64,000 nt of DNA from Lacipirellula limnantheis (GCF_007746075.1 NZ_CP036339.1:3253786-3317785); one strand, 5' to 3'; shown: positions 8,967-18,240, numbered from the stretch's first letter. Numbers and translations are program-made. Notes: generated by a model not told the origin, from the sequence alone.

Positions 8967-10349
8967 ATGACCTCCTCATCAACTCAAGCGCCGGTGGCCA
9001 TCGTGGGCGGCGGCCTCGCCGGCCTTACCGCGGCCAGCTATCTGCGACGGCACGGCATTGCCGTGCGATTATTCGAAGCCGGGCCGCGAATTGCCGGCTT
9101 GGCCCAGAGCTTTCAAGACGCCGACGGCTTCACCTACGACTTCGGCGCCCACTTCATCACCAATCGCCTGGCGGCGGCGTTAAGCATTGGCGCCCTCTGC
9201 CGCGATGTTCACCTGTACGGCGAATCGGTCCTGCTCGGCGCCCGCGTCCGCAACTATCCGTTCGGATTGCTGAGTAATCCGCGGCTGGTCGCTAGCGCCG
9301 CGGCAAAGCGATTGCAATTCTGGAACCGCAAGCCCGCGCAATCCGCTGCCCAGTGGTTTGCCGACAAGTATGGTCCCGCGCTCGCGGCAGAGGTGGCGAA
9401 CCCGCTCGCCGAAGCCTGGTCGGGCCTGCCCGCCACGGAGTTAAGCCCCGCCGCCGCCGATAGCATTCCCGGCAGCATCGCCGAGACGCTCATGCTCAAG
9501 GCGATGGGCAGGTTCACGCATCGCGCCGTCGCCATCGGCTACAGCCGCGAGGTTCCGCCCAGTCCAAACGTATGGCACGTTTACCCAGAAGGCGGTCTCG
9601 GCCTGTTGTGCCAGCATCTGGCCAGTGAACTGGCCGACGTGATTGAATTAGAATCGCCCGTCGAAGCGATCGAGGTCGAGAACAATCGTGCGATTTCCGT
9701 GCAAGTTCGCGGGCAGCGGCATCCGGCGGCAGCGGTCGTCAGCACGGCGCCCTGTCACATTCTCGCCAAGCTGGTTCGGGGCTCCGACTCGCTTCAATAT
9801 CTTTCGCAATTTCGCTACCGTCCGATGGTCTTCGTCAACCTGCGGATGGAAGGCCGTGGCCTGTGTCCCGACGTGGTGCTTTGGACGCCGGAAAAACGAT
9901 TCCCCTTCTTTCGCCTGACTGAGACGCCCCTGTGCATGCCGTGGTTGGCGCCCGCCGGCAAGACGCTACTGACGGTTGATATCGGCTGCCAGGTCGGCGA
10001 CCCGACCTGGACCATGCCCGACGAACAACTCGGCGAATTTTGCATCGAACAGCTAAAGCCCATCGTTCCCGACGCCCGCCAGCGCTACCTGGGCTGCCGC
10101 GTGTTACGCACGCCGGTGGCGTACCCCGTGTTCGCCCGTGCTTACGAAAGCGATCGTCAACGATTCGCCGCCGGGCAGGAAATCCACGGTCTCTACAGCG
10201 TGGGCCGCAACGCCGAGTTCTCGCACATCTTTATGGAAGACGTTTATTGGCGAACGCTCAAGAAAATGCGCCGCCTGCGGCAATCGCTTGCGCTCGCCCA
10301 GGACGCTGAGACTCCTATTGAACCGACCCGAGAGGCGGCGTGCACCTAA
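8967..10349 (+). CDS. FAD-dependent oxidoreductase (amine-oxidase / protoporphyrinogen-oxidase-like)
   Basis: A 460-residue flavoprotein. The dinucleotide-binding motif VAIVGGGLAGLTAASYL (residues about 9-25), followed by the ribose-binding acidic residue in RLFEAG, identifies the NAD(P)/FAD amine-oxidase-like family. A second FAD contact region, VGRNAEFSHIFMEDVYW, sits near residue 410. Members found in polysaccharide loci resemble both protoporphyrinogen oxidase and UDP-galactopyranose mutase, but the diagnostic mutase residues cannot be assigned by eye. The ATG at 8967 is 19 bp after the methyltransferase stop. The stop overlaps the next start as TAATG. A sugar oxidation or isomerisation role is plausible but unproven. 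Confidence 0.78.
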   Translation: MTSSSTQAPVAIVGGGLAGLTAASYLRRHGIAVRLFEAGPRIAGLAQSFQDADGFTYDFGAHFITNRLAAALSIGALCRDVHLYGESVLLGARVRNYPFGLLSNPRLVASAAAKRLQFWNRKPAQSAAQWFADKYGPALAAEVANPLAEAWSGLPATELSPAAADSIPGSIAETLMLKAMGRFTHRAVAIGYSREVPPSPNVWHVYPEGGLGLLCQHLASELADVIELESPVEAIEVENNRAISVQVRGQRHPAAAVVSTAPCHILAKLVRGSDSLQYLSQFRYRPMVFVNLRMEGRGLCPDVVLWTPEKRFPFFRLTETPLCMPWLAPAGKTLLTVDIGCQVGDPTWTMPDEQLGEFCIEQLKPIVPDARQRYLGCRVLRTPVAYPVFARAYESDRQRFAAGQEIHGLYSVGRNAEFSHIFMEDVYWRTLKKMRRLRQSLALAQDAETPIEPTREAACT

Positions 10350-11488
10350 TGACCGCTGTTCGTGCGTTGCTCGTGATCGGCACTCGTCCCGAAGCCATTA
10401 AGATGGCTCCCGTCGTGCAAGCCTGCCGTCGCTCAGCGAGCGGCGTCGAACCCATCGTCTGCTTCACCGGCCAGCACGCCCAAATGCTGGCGCAGGTCGC
10501 CGATTATTTCGGGATCGTCCCTGATGTCGATTTGAACCTCATGCGTCTCAACCAAACGCTTTCAGGCCTCACGGCCCGAGCGTTGGAAGGCCTCGATGAA
10601 GCAATCGGTCGCTACCGACCAGATTGCGTGGTAGGGCAGGGCGACACCACCTCGGTGTTAGCCGCGTCGATGGCCGCGTTTTACCATCGCCTGCCGTTCG
10701 TCCACGTCGAGGCCGGCCTCCGCACCGGCGACATTCAATCGCCGTGGCCGGAGGAATTCAATCGACGCGTCACCGGGCTGACCGCCGCGTTGCACTGCGC
10801 CCCCACCGACCGTGCCGCGCAAAACTTGCTCGCCGAGCGCATTCCGCCGCAGACCGTAGTCGTCACAGGCAATACGGTGATCGATGCACTACTCTGGGCC
10901 GTTCATCACGAACGGCAGCGCGACGCCGTTTGGCGCGACAAGTACGCCATCCTCGGCGACCGCCGTATGGTGCTGGTCACCGGCCATCGACGCGAGAATT
11001 TCGGCGACAACTTCGACGCCATGTGCGACGCGATCAAGGCGCTGTCATTGCGATTTGGCGACGTCGAATTCGTGTACCCAGTGCACCTCAATCCCAACGC
11101 TCGCGAACCGGCGTTCCGTATTTTGGACGGCCTGGCGAATGTTCACCTGATCGACCCGGCACCGTACCCGGAATTCGTCTGGCTCATGGACCGGTCGCAC
11201 CTGATCCTCACCGACTCGGGCGGCGTGCAGGAAGAGGCCCCGACGCTCAAAAAGCCAGTACTGGTCATGCGCGAATCGACGGAACGGCAAGAAGCCGTCG
11301 ATGCCGGAGTGGCGCGATTGGTCGGCGCCTCCAAAGCGGCCATCATCTGCGAGGTCGCCTCGCTGCTGACCGACGCCGCCGCCTACGCCCGCTGCCAGGC
11401 AAATACGAACCCCTACGGCGATGGCCACGCGGCGGAGCGAATCGTCACCCTCATCCACGCCCGCCGTTGGCACGCGGCAGCGACTTGA
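10349..11488 (+). CDS. wecB: UDP-N-acetylglucosamine 2-epimerase (non-hydrolysing)
   Basis: A 379-residue cytoplasmic enzyme that interconverts UDP-GlcNAc and UDP-ManNAc, supplying a precursor for the polymer. Family signatures are clear: VIGTRPEAIKMAPVV (residues about 7-21), VGQGDTTS (about 93-100), HVEAGLRTGD (about 116-125), EEFNRR, GHRREN (about 211-216) and LTDSGGVQEEAPTLKKPVL (about 289-307). Length matches the family. The start at 10349 is in a TAATG overlap with the preceding stop; an in-frame GTG at 10340 would add three residues. It is the last gene of the operon. Its presence suggests an N-acetylmannosamine-derived sugar in the polysaccharide. Confidence 0.95.
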   Translation: MTAVRALLVIGTRPEAIKMAPVVQACRRSASGVEPIVCFTGQHAQMLAQVADYFGIVPDVDLNLMRLNQTLSGLTARALEGLDEAIGRYRPDCVVGQGDTTSVLAASMAAFYHRLPFVHVEAGLRTGDIQSPWPEEFNRRVTGLTAALHCAPTDRAAQNLLAERIPPQTVVVTGNTVIDALLWAVHHERQRDAVWRDKYAILGDRRMVLVTGHRRENFGDNFDAMCDAIKALSLRFGDVEFVYPVHLNPNAREPAFRILDGLANVHLIDPAPYPEFVWLMDRSHLILTDSGGVQEEAPTLKKPVLVMRESTERQEAVDAGVARLVGASKAAIICEVASLLTDAAAYARCQANTNPYGDGHAAERIVTLIHARRWHAAAT

Positions 11489-11518
11489 GAATTAGCTGGT
11501 CTCATTGATCCGGTTTGA

Positions 11519-11854
11519 GTTCGGCGGATCAGTGGATCAAGGAGGGGGAAGAACGCGGTCAAGTGGACGAAGCTCTCCTGCCGCACGTTCACGGACAACC
11601 AAGCCCGCTGGCAGCTCTTCGCGTTGGCGCACAACCTGGGCAACTTCCTGCGTCGACTAGCCTTGCCCCGTGATGTGAAGCACTGGTCGCTGACGACCCT
11701 GCGTGAGAAGCTGATCAAGATCGGGGCCAAGGTGACGCGGCACGCGAAGTACATGACCTTCCAACTGGCCGAAGAGGCTGTGACGCGGAACTTGTTCGCC
11801 GCGATTCTCGCCCGCATGGCGCGGCTGGCAAACCCACCGCCGCTGGTCAGATGA
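11519..11854 (+). pseudogene. IS1380-family transposase, C-terminal remnant
   Basis: Only the last about 110 codons of an IS1380-type transposase remain. The readable part includes WTKLSCRTF, LFALAHNLGNFLRRLALP, HWSLTTLREKLIKIGAKV and TFQLAEEAVTRNLFAAIL, which together are characteristic of the end of these DDE transposases. The segment SADQWIKEG (11519-11545) is in a different frame from what follows; one extra G in the G run near 11543-11548 explains the shift. The catalytic domain is absent, so the remnant cannot transpose. It follows the exopolysaccharide operon by about 30 bp. Confidence 0.8.
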
Positions 11855-12245
11855 CGTGACGCGAGAATGGATCAAAGTGCGAACAACCCGGCCGGTCACG
11901 GAGAAGGTCTGCGCGGAACCCGCGTTGGCCGCCGGAAAACGCAGCGGCGGCCACCGTTCCCAACTCACGGAGCCGCGCGAAGCGGACGGGCCATGGAAAA
12001 TCTCAACAGAATTTGCTCGCGGTTGCCGCGGGGGTGCAGCGCGTCAAAATGGGCGACATCCCGAGGTTGGAGCGATTTCAGGCCCAATCCGTTTGGGAGA
12101 TGTCGGCTTACGCGGCGCAATTTTGACAACGCGGCGTCCTGGGACTATGCTCGGCGGTCAACAACGGGCGGCGAAATCCAATTCTTTTTCCCCGCACGCG
12201 GGCGCCGTCAAACTCACCTCTCTCTTTAGTTGCAGGAGACGCTCG
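11855..12245 (+). other. Non-coding stretch after the IS1380 remnant
   Basis: Open in the frame of the next gene but without recognisable domains, and preceded by a transposase tail. It most likely represents the 3' non-coding end of the same degenerate insertion sequence (to about 12190) followed by the leader of the DUF1559 gene. A clear ribosome-binding site, AGGAGA at 12234-12239, lies 6 bp before the ATG at 12246 and decides that start. No other gene is seen here. Confidence 0.5.
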
Positions 12246-13430
12246 ATGTTCTCGGCCCGGGATCGTTCGCTGCGTGGACGTCGTGCTGGCCGGAGGCCGT
12301 GCGAGTCGACGACTGGAGGGAGTCTGCGCTCGCACCGCGGGGGCTTCACCCTCGTCGAACTGCTGGTCGTGATCGCGATCATCGGCGTCCTGGTGGGGCT
12401 GCTGCTGCCGGCGGTGCAGGCGGCGCGCGAATCGGCGCGGCGCGCACAGTGCCTCAACAATCTGAAGCAGATTGGCTTGGCGATGCAGAACTTCCATAGC
12501 GCGATCGGACAGTTTCCGCATGGCGCCTACACCGATCAGGCCCCGATCGGAAAAGCGACCGAGGAATCCTGGGGAAGCGCCTGGACCGTGTTTATTCTTC
12601 CCTATTTTGAACAAGGGGCGCTGCACGATCGCATGTTGTTCGGGGAAGATGCGAAAGGCGCCCCGACCAATAACGGTTCGGGGTGGCAGAACGGATACAA
12701 CTACGCCGTCGTCGGAGCCGTTCGCATTACGGCGTATCAATGTCCTTCGTCGATGATGCTGCAACGTCCGACGATCGGCAATCCAAGTTTTGAGCCTCCC
12801 AATATGTCTCCCAATATCATGACGAACCACTATGCGGGAATCTCGGGGTTTGCGGTGCCTCAGATCGGGGCACAAGAGTTCGACCTGATTGGTTTCAACG
12901 AAGAGCGCAAAGCGCCGAGAGCACAGTTTGGAACGGCCAGCGCGGGGGGGTTGCTGTTCGCCGGCGGCCGGGTGTCGATCGCCAAGGTCACCGACGGCAC
13001 AAGCAATACCATGATGGTGAGCGAGCAAAACGACTATCTGTTCGGAAGCAATGGCCAGGAGATCCCGGCGAGCACCGGACTTCCTTACGGCTGGCTCATC
13101 GGGGCGAATAAGAGTACGCCAGCCCGATTGGACCATCCGCTGGTCACTGGCGACTGGCGCGCCCATCAATGCACCACGATCCGCTATGCCATCAACCAGA
13201 AAGGCCCGTGGCCGTTTCGCAATGAATTTAGCCAGGCGAGCTCCGACAGTGCTGTCAACGGAGTGGGCGTCATTGGTACGAACAACCCGCTAACATCAGC
13301 TCATCCCGGCGGGGTGAACGCGTTGTTCGGCGACGGATCAATTCGCTTCCTGCAGGACGACGCCTCGCTCCGGACTCTCGCCGCTCTCGCGACTCGCGAC
13401 GACGGCCAAGCGAATGTGGAAGGCAATTAA
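12246..13430 (+). CDS. DUF1559 pseudopilin-like protein with H-X9-DG motif
   Basis: A 394-residue exported protein of a family greatly expanded in planctomycetes. The N-terminus has a type IV prepilin-like leader: a basic Arg-rich stretch, then GGFTLVELLVVIAIIGVLVG (residues about 34-53), where cleavage would fall before Phe with Glu at position 5. The DUF1559 domain follows (LLPAVQAARESARRAQCLNN, then LKQIGLAMQNFHSA). The C-terminus carries the H-X9-DG signature, HPGGVNALFGDGSIRFL. The start is fixed by AGGAGA six bases upstream. A small lipoprotein gene starts 3 bp after its stop, a pairing often seen in planctomycetes. Precise function is unknown; a cell-surface or pseudopilus-like role is inferred. 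Confidence 0.92.
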   Translation: MFSARDRSLRGRRAGRRPCESTTGGSLRSHRGGFTLVELLVVIAIIGVLVGLLLPAVQAARESARRAQCLNNLKQIGLAMQNFHSAIGQFPHGAYTDQAPIGKATEESWGSAWTVFILPYFEQGALHDRMLFGEDAKGAPTNNGSGWQNGYNYAVVGAVRITAYQCPSSMMLQRPTIGNPSFEPPNMSPNIMTNHYAGISGFAVPQIGAQEFDLIGFNEERKAPRAQFGTASAGGLLFAGGRVSIAKVTDGTSNTMMVSEQNDYLFGSNGQEIPASTGLPYGWLIGANKSTPARLDHPLVTGDWRAHQCTTIRYAINQKGPWPFRNEFSQASSDSAVNGVGVIGTNNPLTSAHPGGVNALFGDGSIRFLQDDASLRTLAALATRDDGQANVEGN

Positions 13431-13433
13431 GAT

Positions 13434-13871
13434 ATGAACGCGAAAGTCATGACGGCATCTCGCGTCGCCGTTGCCTTGGTCGTCGCGACAGGTCTGATTG
13501 GCGGATGCCAGAAGGGTCCCCAAACCGCACCGATTGCCGGAGCAGTGACGCTCGACGGCGTTGCACTCGACGATGCAGTCATTGAGTTCGACTCGGGCGA
13601 CGGCAGCGTTCCGACGTCGCTCAACATCGTTCGGGGAGCTTTCAGCGGGGGGGTCACTTTGGGAACCAAGACCGTCCGTATCTTCGCCATGCGCCCGGCA
13701 AGGAAGTCGAGGAGCGGGTTAGGGGCGACCGACGTTCAGAATCCGCTGGAGAACATTATTCCTCACCGTTACGGGTATGACAGTACGGTGACCGTCGCCA
13801 TCGGCGCCGACGGCAATACGAACTTGAATTACCAGCTTGAGTCGAAATCGGAATCTCCCGGGAGCAAGTGA
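13434..13871 (+). CDS. Small lipoprotein with carboxypeptidase-regulatory-like fold
   Basis: A 145-residue predicted lipoprotein. The signal peptide ends in LIGGC, with Cys25 as the acylation site. The rest resembles short Ig-like/carboxypeptidase-regulatory domains: IAGAVTLDGVALDDAVIEF (about 35-53) and a C-terminal YDSTVTVAIGADGNTNLNYQ. Such proteins are commonly encoded directly after DUF1559 genes in planctomycetes. The gap is 3 bp, with a GGAAGG-type ribosome-binding site lying inside the preceding gene, so the two are probably co-translated. It is probably anchored in the membrane facing the periplasm; the partner is unknown. Confidence 0.75.
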   Translation: MNAKVMTASRVAVALVVATGLIGGCQKGPQTAPIAGAVTLDGVALDDAVIEFDSGDGSVPTSLNIVRGAFSGGVTLGTKTVRIFAMRPARKSRSGLGATDVQNPLENIIPHRYGYDSTVTVAIGADGNTNLNYQLESKSESPGSK

Positions 13872-13985
13872 GACGCTCGAGAACATGCCGGTAACGGCGT
13901 CGCATGTGTGCGTGCTCTTGAGTCGCACAGGGCGGGTGGTTTAGTGAGCGTCGCGGATTGACGCGCAAACGTGGATTTGTGTTTA

Positions 13986-14333
13986 TCAAGTTTCGAAGGA
14001 CTCGCGCAGACTCACGAGCGAGATGTTTGATTCTTCCACTTCAGCAAGGATTCGCACCAGGTGAGGAAGCGACCTTCCAATTCGGTCGATGGCGGCGACG
14101 ACTAGAACGTTGATCTTGCGCTGGCTGAGCTGCGTTCAGAGCAAAGACCAAGCAGGACGAGTGTCTGTCGAGCCGAACTCGCCGACGTCGATGAATTCGA
14201 CCACCTGTTCCCAGCCACGCGCTCGCACATACTCGCGCAAGTCTCTGAGCTGGGCGTCAAGGCTCTGCTCGTCGGTCGAGACTCGGGCGTAGATCGCGAC
14301 TTTAGGTTGGCGTGGCATCGACCGTTCACTCAT
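13986..14333 (-). pseudogene. Serine recombinase (resolvase/invertase family), nonsense and 3' truncated
   Basis: The start of a small serine recombinase: PKVAIYARVSTDEQSLDAQL (residues 10-29) contains the catalytic Ser in YARVSTDEQ. An in-frame TGA at 14136-14138 ends the frame after 65 codons. Reading through it in the same frame recovers QRKINVLVVAAIDRIGRSLP and RILAEVEESNISLVSLRESF, the expected continuation, until a second stop at 13986-13988. The rest of the catalytic domain and the DNA-binding HTH are missing. It is a relic of an integrated element, read away from the ECF sigma gene. Confidence 0.85.
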
Positions 14334-14451
14334 CTGGGTGATGAAATGTTGGTTTTGGCTTGGTGAGACCTCGAAAAAAAACTTCCCGCTATTCGCAGCT
14401 GTCGCTAGACTACGGCCACGTTCACGGGCAAACTTTTCGATCCGCGCAATA

Positions 14452-15120
14452 GTGATCGGGCATCAGGTGGGTAACTCGAACCGCAATAGAGGGTGCTTGC
14501 CTTCATCGGGAGCCCTGTCGCAAATCTTCCAAGCTGCGTTGCAGGACCGTCCCGGCGCAGTTGACCAGCTGTTTGCAGTCTATCGTCCCTTACTGCTTTA
14601 TCTGGCCCAGCGTCGATTGCGGGCAAGGCTACGGCCTAAGGCGGGAGCGTCTGACATCGTGCAATTAACTGAATGGAAAGCACGCGAATATTTCGCCGGG
14701 CAAGAGTTTGCAACCCGTCGAAATTTTCATGCGTGGCTATGCACCATTCTGGATAATCAACTGGCCACCATTGGTCGCCATTTTGTGATGGCAAAGAAGC
14801 GTGATGTGGCGCGAGAGTGCTCTCTTTCAAGTCCAGAGGCGAAAGATTGGCTGCACCGACTCTCAGCACGGGTCTCGGGGCGAGCGGACCAACTTCAGGC
14901 AGCAGAAGCATTGGAGGAGGTCATGCTCGTCTTTCAGACGCTGCCGCCTCACTATCAACTTGTCTTGCGTCTTCGGTATTTCGAGATGCTGAGTTTTCAA
15001 GCTATCGGCGAGCAGATTAATCGCCAAGGTGATGCGGCCCGCATGCTGCACAATCGTGCGATTGCTAGCTTGCGTGAGAAGCTCCATGCTTCGCAGAATG
15101 GTGAATCCTCTCGATCGTGA
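14452..15120 (+). CDS. ECF-type RNA polymerase sigma factor
   Basis: Sigma-70 family regulator of the extracytoplasmic-function type. Region 2 is seen in LLYLAQRRLRARLRPKAGAS and DIVQLTEWKAREYF; region 4 is in VFQTLPPHYQLVLRLRYFEM plus the HTH QAIGEQINRQGDAARMLHNR. The start is uncertain: GTG at 14452 or 14467, or TTG at 14497, are all in frame and close to the conserved domain, while the upstream open frame from 14338 looks unrelated. It precedes a Ser/Thr kinase by 31 bp, an arrangement frequent in planctomycetes in which the kinase is thought to control the sigma factor. Target promoters are not evident. Confidence 0.85.
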   Translation: MIGHQVGNSNRNRGCLPSSGALSQIFQAALQDRPGAVDQLFAVYRPLLLYLAQRRLRARLRPKAGASDIVQLTEWKAREYFAGQEFATRRNFHAWLCTILDNQLATIGRHFVMAKKRDVARECSLSSPEAKDWLHRLSARVSGRADQLQAAEALEEVMLVFQTLPPHYQLVLRLRYFEMLSFQAIGEQINRQGDAARMLHNRAIASLREKLHASQNGESSRS

Positions 15121-15151
15121 TCGATGTTCCTCCTCGGACGGCTAGCTTCTA

Positions 15152-17770
15152 ATGCCCGATTCACAACGCAATCCATCAGGCGATGCAACCACTCCTTCAG
15201 AGAAATGTGACCGCAATCAAGAAGCTATTCGACTAGCCCAGGAGAGCATTGATCGGCACTCCACAGCGTCACAGGACACGACTGATCCAGTCTCCGCTGA
15301 GGAGATCACGCGTTTGACCGCAGTGCTCGCTACTCTGGGGAGCGAGTCGCTAGTCCCACATGGATCAGCACGCGAGGGGGCGTTCCAGCTGGGACGATTT
15401 GAGATCTTAGCTGAGAGGGGAAAGGGCGGTTTCGGAATTGTTTTGCATGCGTTCGATCCCGATCTGGAGCGTGAAGTCGCTCTCAAGATTCCACGGCCCG
15501 AGAGACTATTAGACGGCGAAACGTCCGATGATATTCTTCGGGAGGCGCGCGTCGCGGCTCGGCTTGAGCATCCTGGGGTGGTGCCTGTCTATGAAGTAGG
15601 GCGATGGGGGCCTGTGTGGTACATCGCTGCCGCGTATTGCCCTGGCCCTAGCTTAGCGGATTGGCTCTACGAGCAGCGTTCCGCACTTCCCGCGAAACAG
15701 GCTGCATTGCTCGTCGCTCAGTTGGCCGATGCCGTCCACCACGCCCATTGTCGCGGCGTGCTCCACTTGGATCTGAAGCCAGACAACATCTTGCTGCAGA
15801 AAGAACCCCTCGAATCATCTGAATTGGTTCCGATGATTACCGACTTTGGCTTGTCTGGCTGGAGTCGAAGCGAAATCGGTAGGCCTGTCGTGCCACTGGG
15901 CGGCACGCCCTCGTACATGGCGCCGGAGCAGGTGAACCGCAACGTCAAAGACATTGGAGTCGCGACGGACATCTTTGCGCTGGGTGCAATCCTAGCGGAC
16001 CTGCTGACTGGATTCGGAGATCAATCGGACGAGAGTTCCCTCGATCGGCGCCGCGACGCCATTGAATTACCGAGAGGCACGCCGGAAGATCTGTGTGCAG
16101 TAGTGCGAAAGTGTCTCGCGACGGTTCCGGCTGCGCGCTACGCGTCTGCTCGTGAGTTGGCCAACGAGTTGCATCGATTCCTGAACGGCGAGACGCTTCA
16201 AGTTCGGCAAGTAAGGTGGCCGACGGCGTGCGTTCGTTGGGCACGTCGCAAACCGGCTTTGGCATCATTGCTGTTTCTTCTCGCTGCTGCGATTGGCAGT
16301 GGCTTGACTACCTCCGGTATTCTATGGCTGCGGGCCGAACGCCACCTGACGCAGTTCCAACTGGAAGCTCTCCGGAGAGATGAGGCCGAACGACAAATCG
16401 AACGGAGCGTTCTTAACTTGGCTTGGGTGACGCAGAAGGGAAGGCTCAGCGGATCAAACGGTCCTGCGGACTCTCCGACAGACCTGTTGGCCTTGCAGTC
16501 GTTCCTTGCGGACGTGCAGGCATGGCGTCGCCTTTCGTCGGATTCACAAGTCGATCATATTGGGATTGAGGCGGCCAGGCACAGTTTGGTCCTCATCGAC
16601 GCGGATTCTACGATTGACGAGCCAGGTTTTCAGCGATCGTATCGTGACGGTCTGGAGTGTTGGCAACAAGTTCTTGAACGGGAGCCTCATCAGCAGCAGT
16701 GGCGTCGTGCGCTGGTCGCCCATCTCCTGACCTACCAATTGCGCAGTGATCATCCCGATTGGCTGGCTTGGCGATCGCCAGAACATGGAGTTCGTCCCCA
16801 TGTGGCGACATTAATTGAAGAGCCCTACGCCGCACTTCTCGTCGAACTGTCGGCGTTTCATCTCCAGAATCAGCGCCGTAACGAGCTGAGCTATTCGATG
16901 CTCGCCGCGGCGATTGGCATGTTGCAGGACGAGGCTGATAAGAATCATCCCTCAAAGCAACGCTTGTTGCTGCAAGCTCACAACCTCGCCGCTGAAGCCG
17001 CATCCTATGCCTCTCGTGAGGATCGTGTGCGAGCCCACCGCACAGCGGCTGACGCCATGATTGCCCAAATCAGCTCGCCGCAAGATTGCGATGATGGGTT
17101 GGCGAGGGAAGTTGCGAGGACGCTTGCTCAGCAGGCCCATGAAGTCGAGGCTACTGGTCAGCATGAGAATGCCATCACGCGCTTCGAGCAAGCGTTGACG
17201 TATCTTCGCCATGCTACGGATTCTGGCGCGTACGTGGATCGCGATTACCTGGAAATCGTCCGTCTCCACGGACGAGTAGGCCGTTGTCATCGCCAGCAGG
17301 GGCGCCTGGAAGACTCATTCCGGATCTTTGAACGAAGCCTTGACACTTTGAATCAAGCAATGGCTCGTGCGTCGAGGCCGCAGCGGGTGATGACGTTGCG
17401 TCGCGCCGTGATTCTTAGTCGTTATGGACGGAGCCTGCTCGATGGGGGCAGCGTCAGCGAGGCCGTCAAAACCCTTGAGGACTCGAAACGGGACTTTGCT
17501 GCAGCCGCTTTGCGACAAGCCGACTCCAAAGGAAGTTGGTTGGCGTCGATCCGCACCTTGCACGCGCTGGGCAAGCACTACGCTTCAACCGGTCGCTATG
17601 CAGCCAGTCGCAGAGCCTACGAAACGTCGCTGCGACAACTGGTGACGATGGGCTCGTTTACTCACCATCCGAGCGTTGCGTCGTTCAGGACGGTGGCCGA
17701 GGCGGCCATCAAGGAACTTGAAGAATCGCGGGTCAGCGCGGTCAACCATGGAAACGATGCGGCCGGGTAG
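15152..17770 (+). CDS. Membrane-anchored Ser/Thr protein kinase with TPR-like C-terminal domain
   Basis: An 872-residue kinase. The Hanks-type domain lies at residues about 82-345: glycine loop GRFEILAERGKGGFGIV (81-97), VALK with Lys112, catalytic loop HLDLKPDN (205-212), DFG (231-233) and APE (257-259). The Arg of the usual HRD triad is Leu here, making it a non-RD kinase. A single transmembrane helix spans about 369-393. The remaining 480 residues are helical with TPR-like repeats (for example AITRFEQALTYL and SFRIFERSLDTL), which would lie outside the cytoplasm. It follows an ECF sigma gene by 31 bp, so the pair probably forms a signalling unit; the stimulus is unknown. Confidence 0.9.
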   Translation: MPDSQRNPSGDATTPSEKCDRNQEAIRLAQESIDRHSTASQDTTDPVSAEEITRLTAVLATLGSESLVPHGSAREGAFQLGRFEILAERGKGGFGIVLHAFDPDLEREVALKIPRPERLLDGETSDDILREARVAARLEHPGVVPVYEVGRWGPVWYIAAAYCPGPSLADWLYEQRSALPAKQAALLVAQLADAVHHAHCRGVLHLDLKPDNILLQKEPLESSELVPMITDFGLSGWSRSEIGRPVVPLGGTPSYMAPEQVNRNVKDIGVATDIFALGAILADLLTGFGDQSDESSLDRRRDAIELPRGTPEDLCAVVRKCLATVPAARYASARELANELHRFLNGETLQVRQVRWPTACVRWARRKPALASLLFLLAAAIGSGLTTSGILWLRAERHLTQFQLEALRRDEAERQIERSVLNLAWVTQKGRLSGSNGPADSPTDLLALQSFLADVQAWRRLSSDSQVDHIGIEAARHSLVLIDADSTIDEPGFQRSYRDGLECWQQVLEREPHQQQWRRALVAHLLTYQLRSDHPDWLAWRSPEHGVRPHVATLIEEPYAALLVELSAFHLQNQRRNELSYSMLAAAIGMLQDEADKNHPSKQRLLLQAHNLAAEAASYASREDRVRAHRTAADAMIAQISSPQDCDDGLAREVARTLAQQAHEVEATGQHENAITRFEQALTYLRHATDSGAYVDRDYLEIVRLHGRVGRCHRQQGRLEDSFRIFERSLDTLNQAMARASRPQRVMTLRRAVILSRYGRSLLDGGSVSEAVKTLEDSKRDFAAAALRQADSKGSWLASIRTLHALGKHYASTGRYAASRRAYETSLRQLVTMGSFTHHPSVASFRTVAEAAIKELEESRVSAVNHGNDAAG

Positions 17771-17916
17771 CGGTGTGAGTATTCGCTGGCTGCACCCGCC
17801 TTGCGCCCTTGGCCCTGTTGAAGCCGCGACGATTCTTTTTAGGGACGGACGTCGTCGATAAAGCGAACAGAGTTGCTGGTTATCGGCTGATGCAATGCAA
17901 TAGACCTACCTCCCTC

Positions 17917-18240
17917 TTATAAGAGCCCACTCCTGGAGCAAGAATCCCCCTGCTCGCCGATCCTGGCCGCTTGAGAAAGCTTCATCTCCCGGAGCTTCAC
18001 GACGACCTCCGCCCCCTTCTTCAGCGCCGCTTGGCGATCCTGCTGCGCGTGGATCGCCTTGAGCATGGCCATCGCCTCCGGACGCTTCGATCGAGGGACC
18101 GACGAACCGACGCTTCGCTGCAAATGAACCATGCACCGCTGCCAATCGGCCTCCGGATAAAACTCACCGAGCCCCTCGAACAGACCGAGGCACTTATCGC
18201 CGGTGACGAGGCGAACCACACGCTACCGGCCGGTTCAAAA
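17917..18240 (-). pseudogene. IS256-family (mutator type) transposase fragment
   Basis: About 100 codons from the middle of an IS256-type transposase. GDKCLGLFEGLGEFYPEADW followed by QRCMVHLQRSV and AMLKAIHAQQDRQAA are characteristic of the catalytic core of this family. Both ends are missing: the upstream part is lost at about 18240 and the frame runs into unrelated residues before stopping at 17917. It lies between the kinase gene and an oppositely oriented hypothetical gene. It cannot be functional. Confidence 0.82.

Noticed and set aside
11856..12245. N-terminal extension of the DUF1559 gene
   Set aside because: Open frame, but it corresponds to IS1380 flank material; the AGGAGA site and prepilin-like leader fix the start at 12246.
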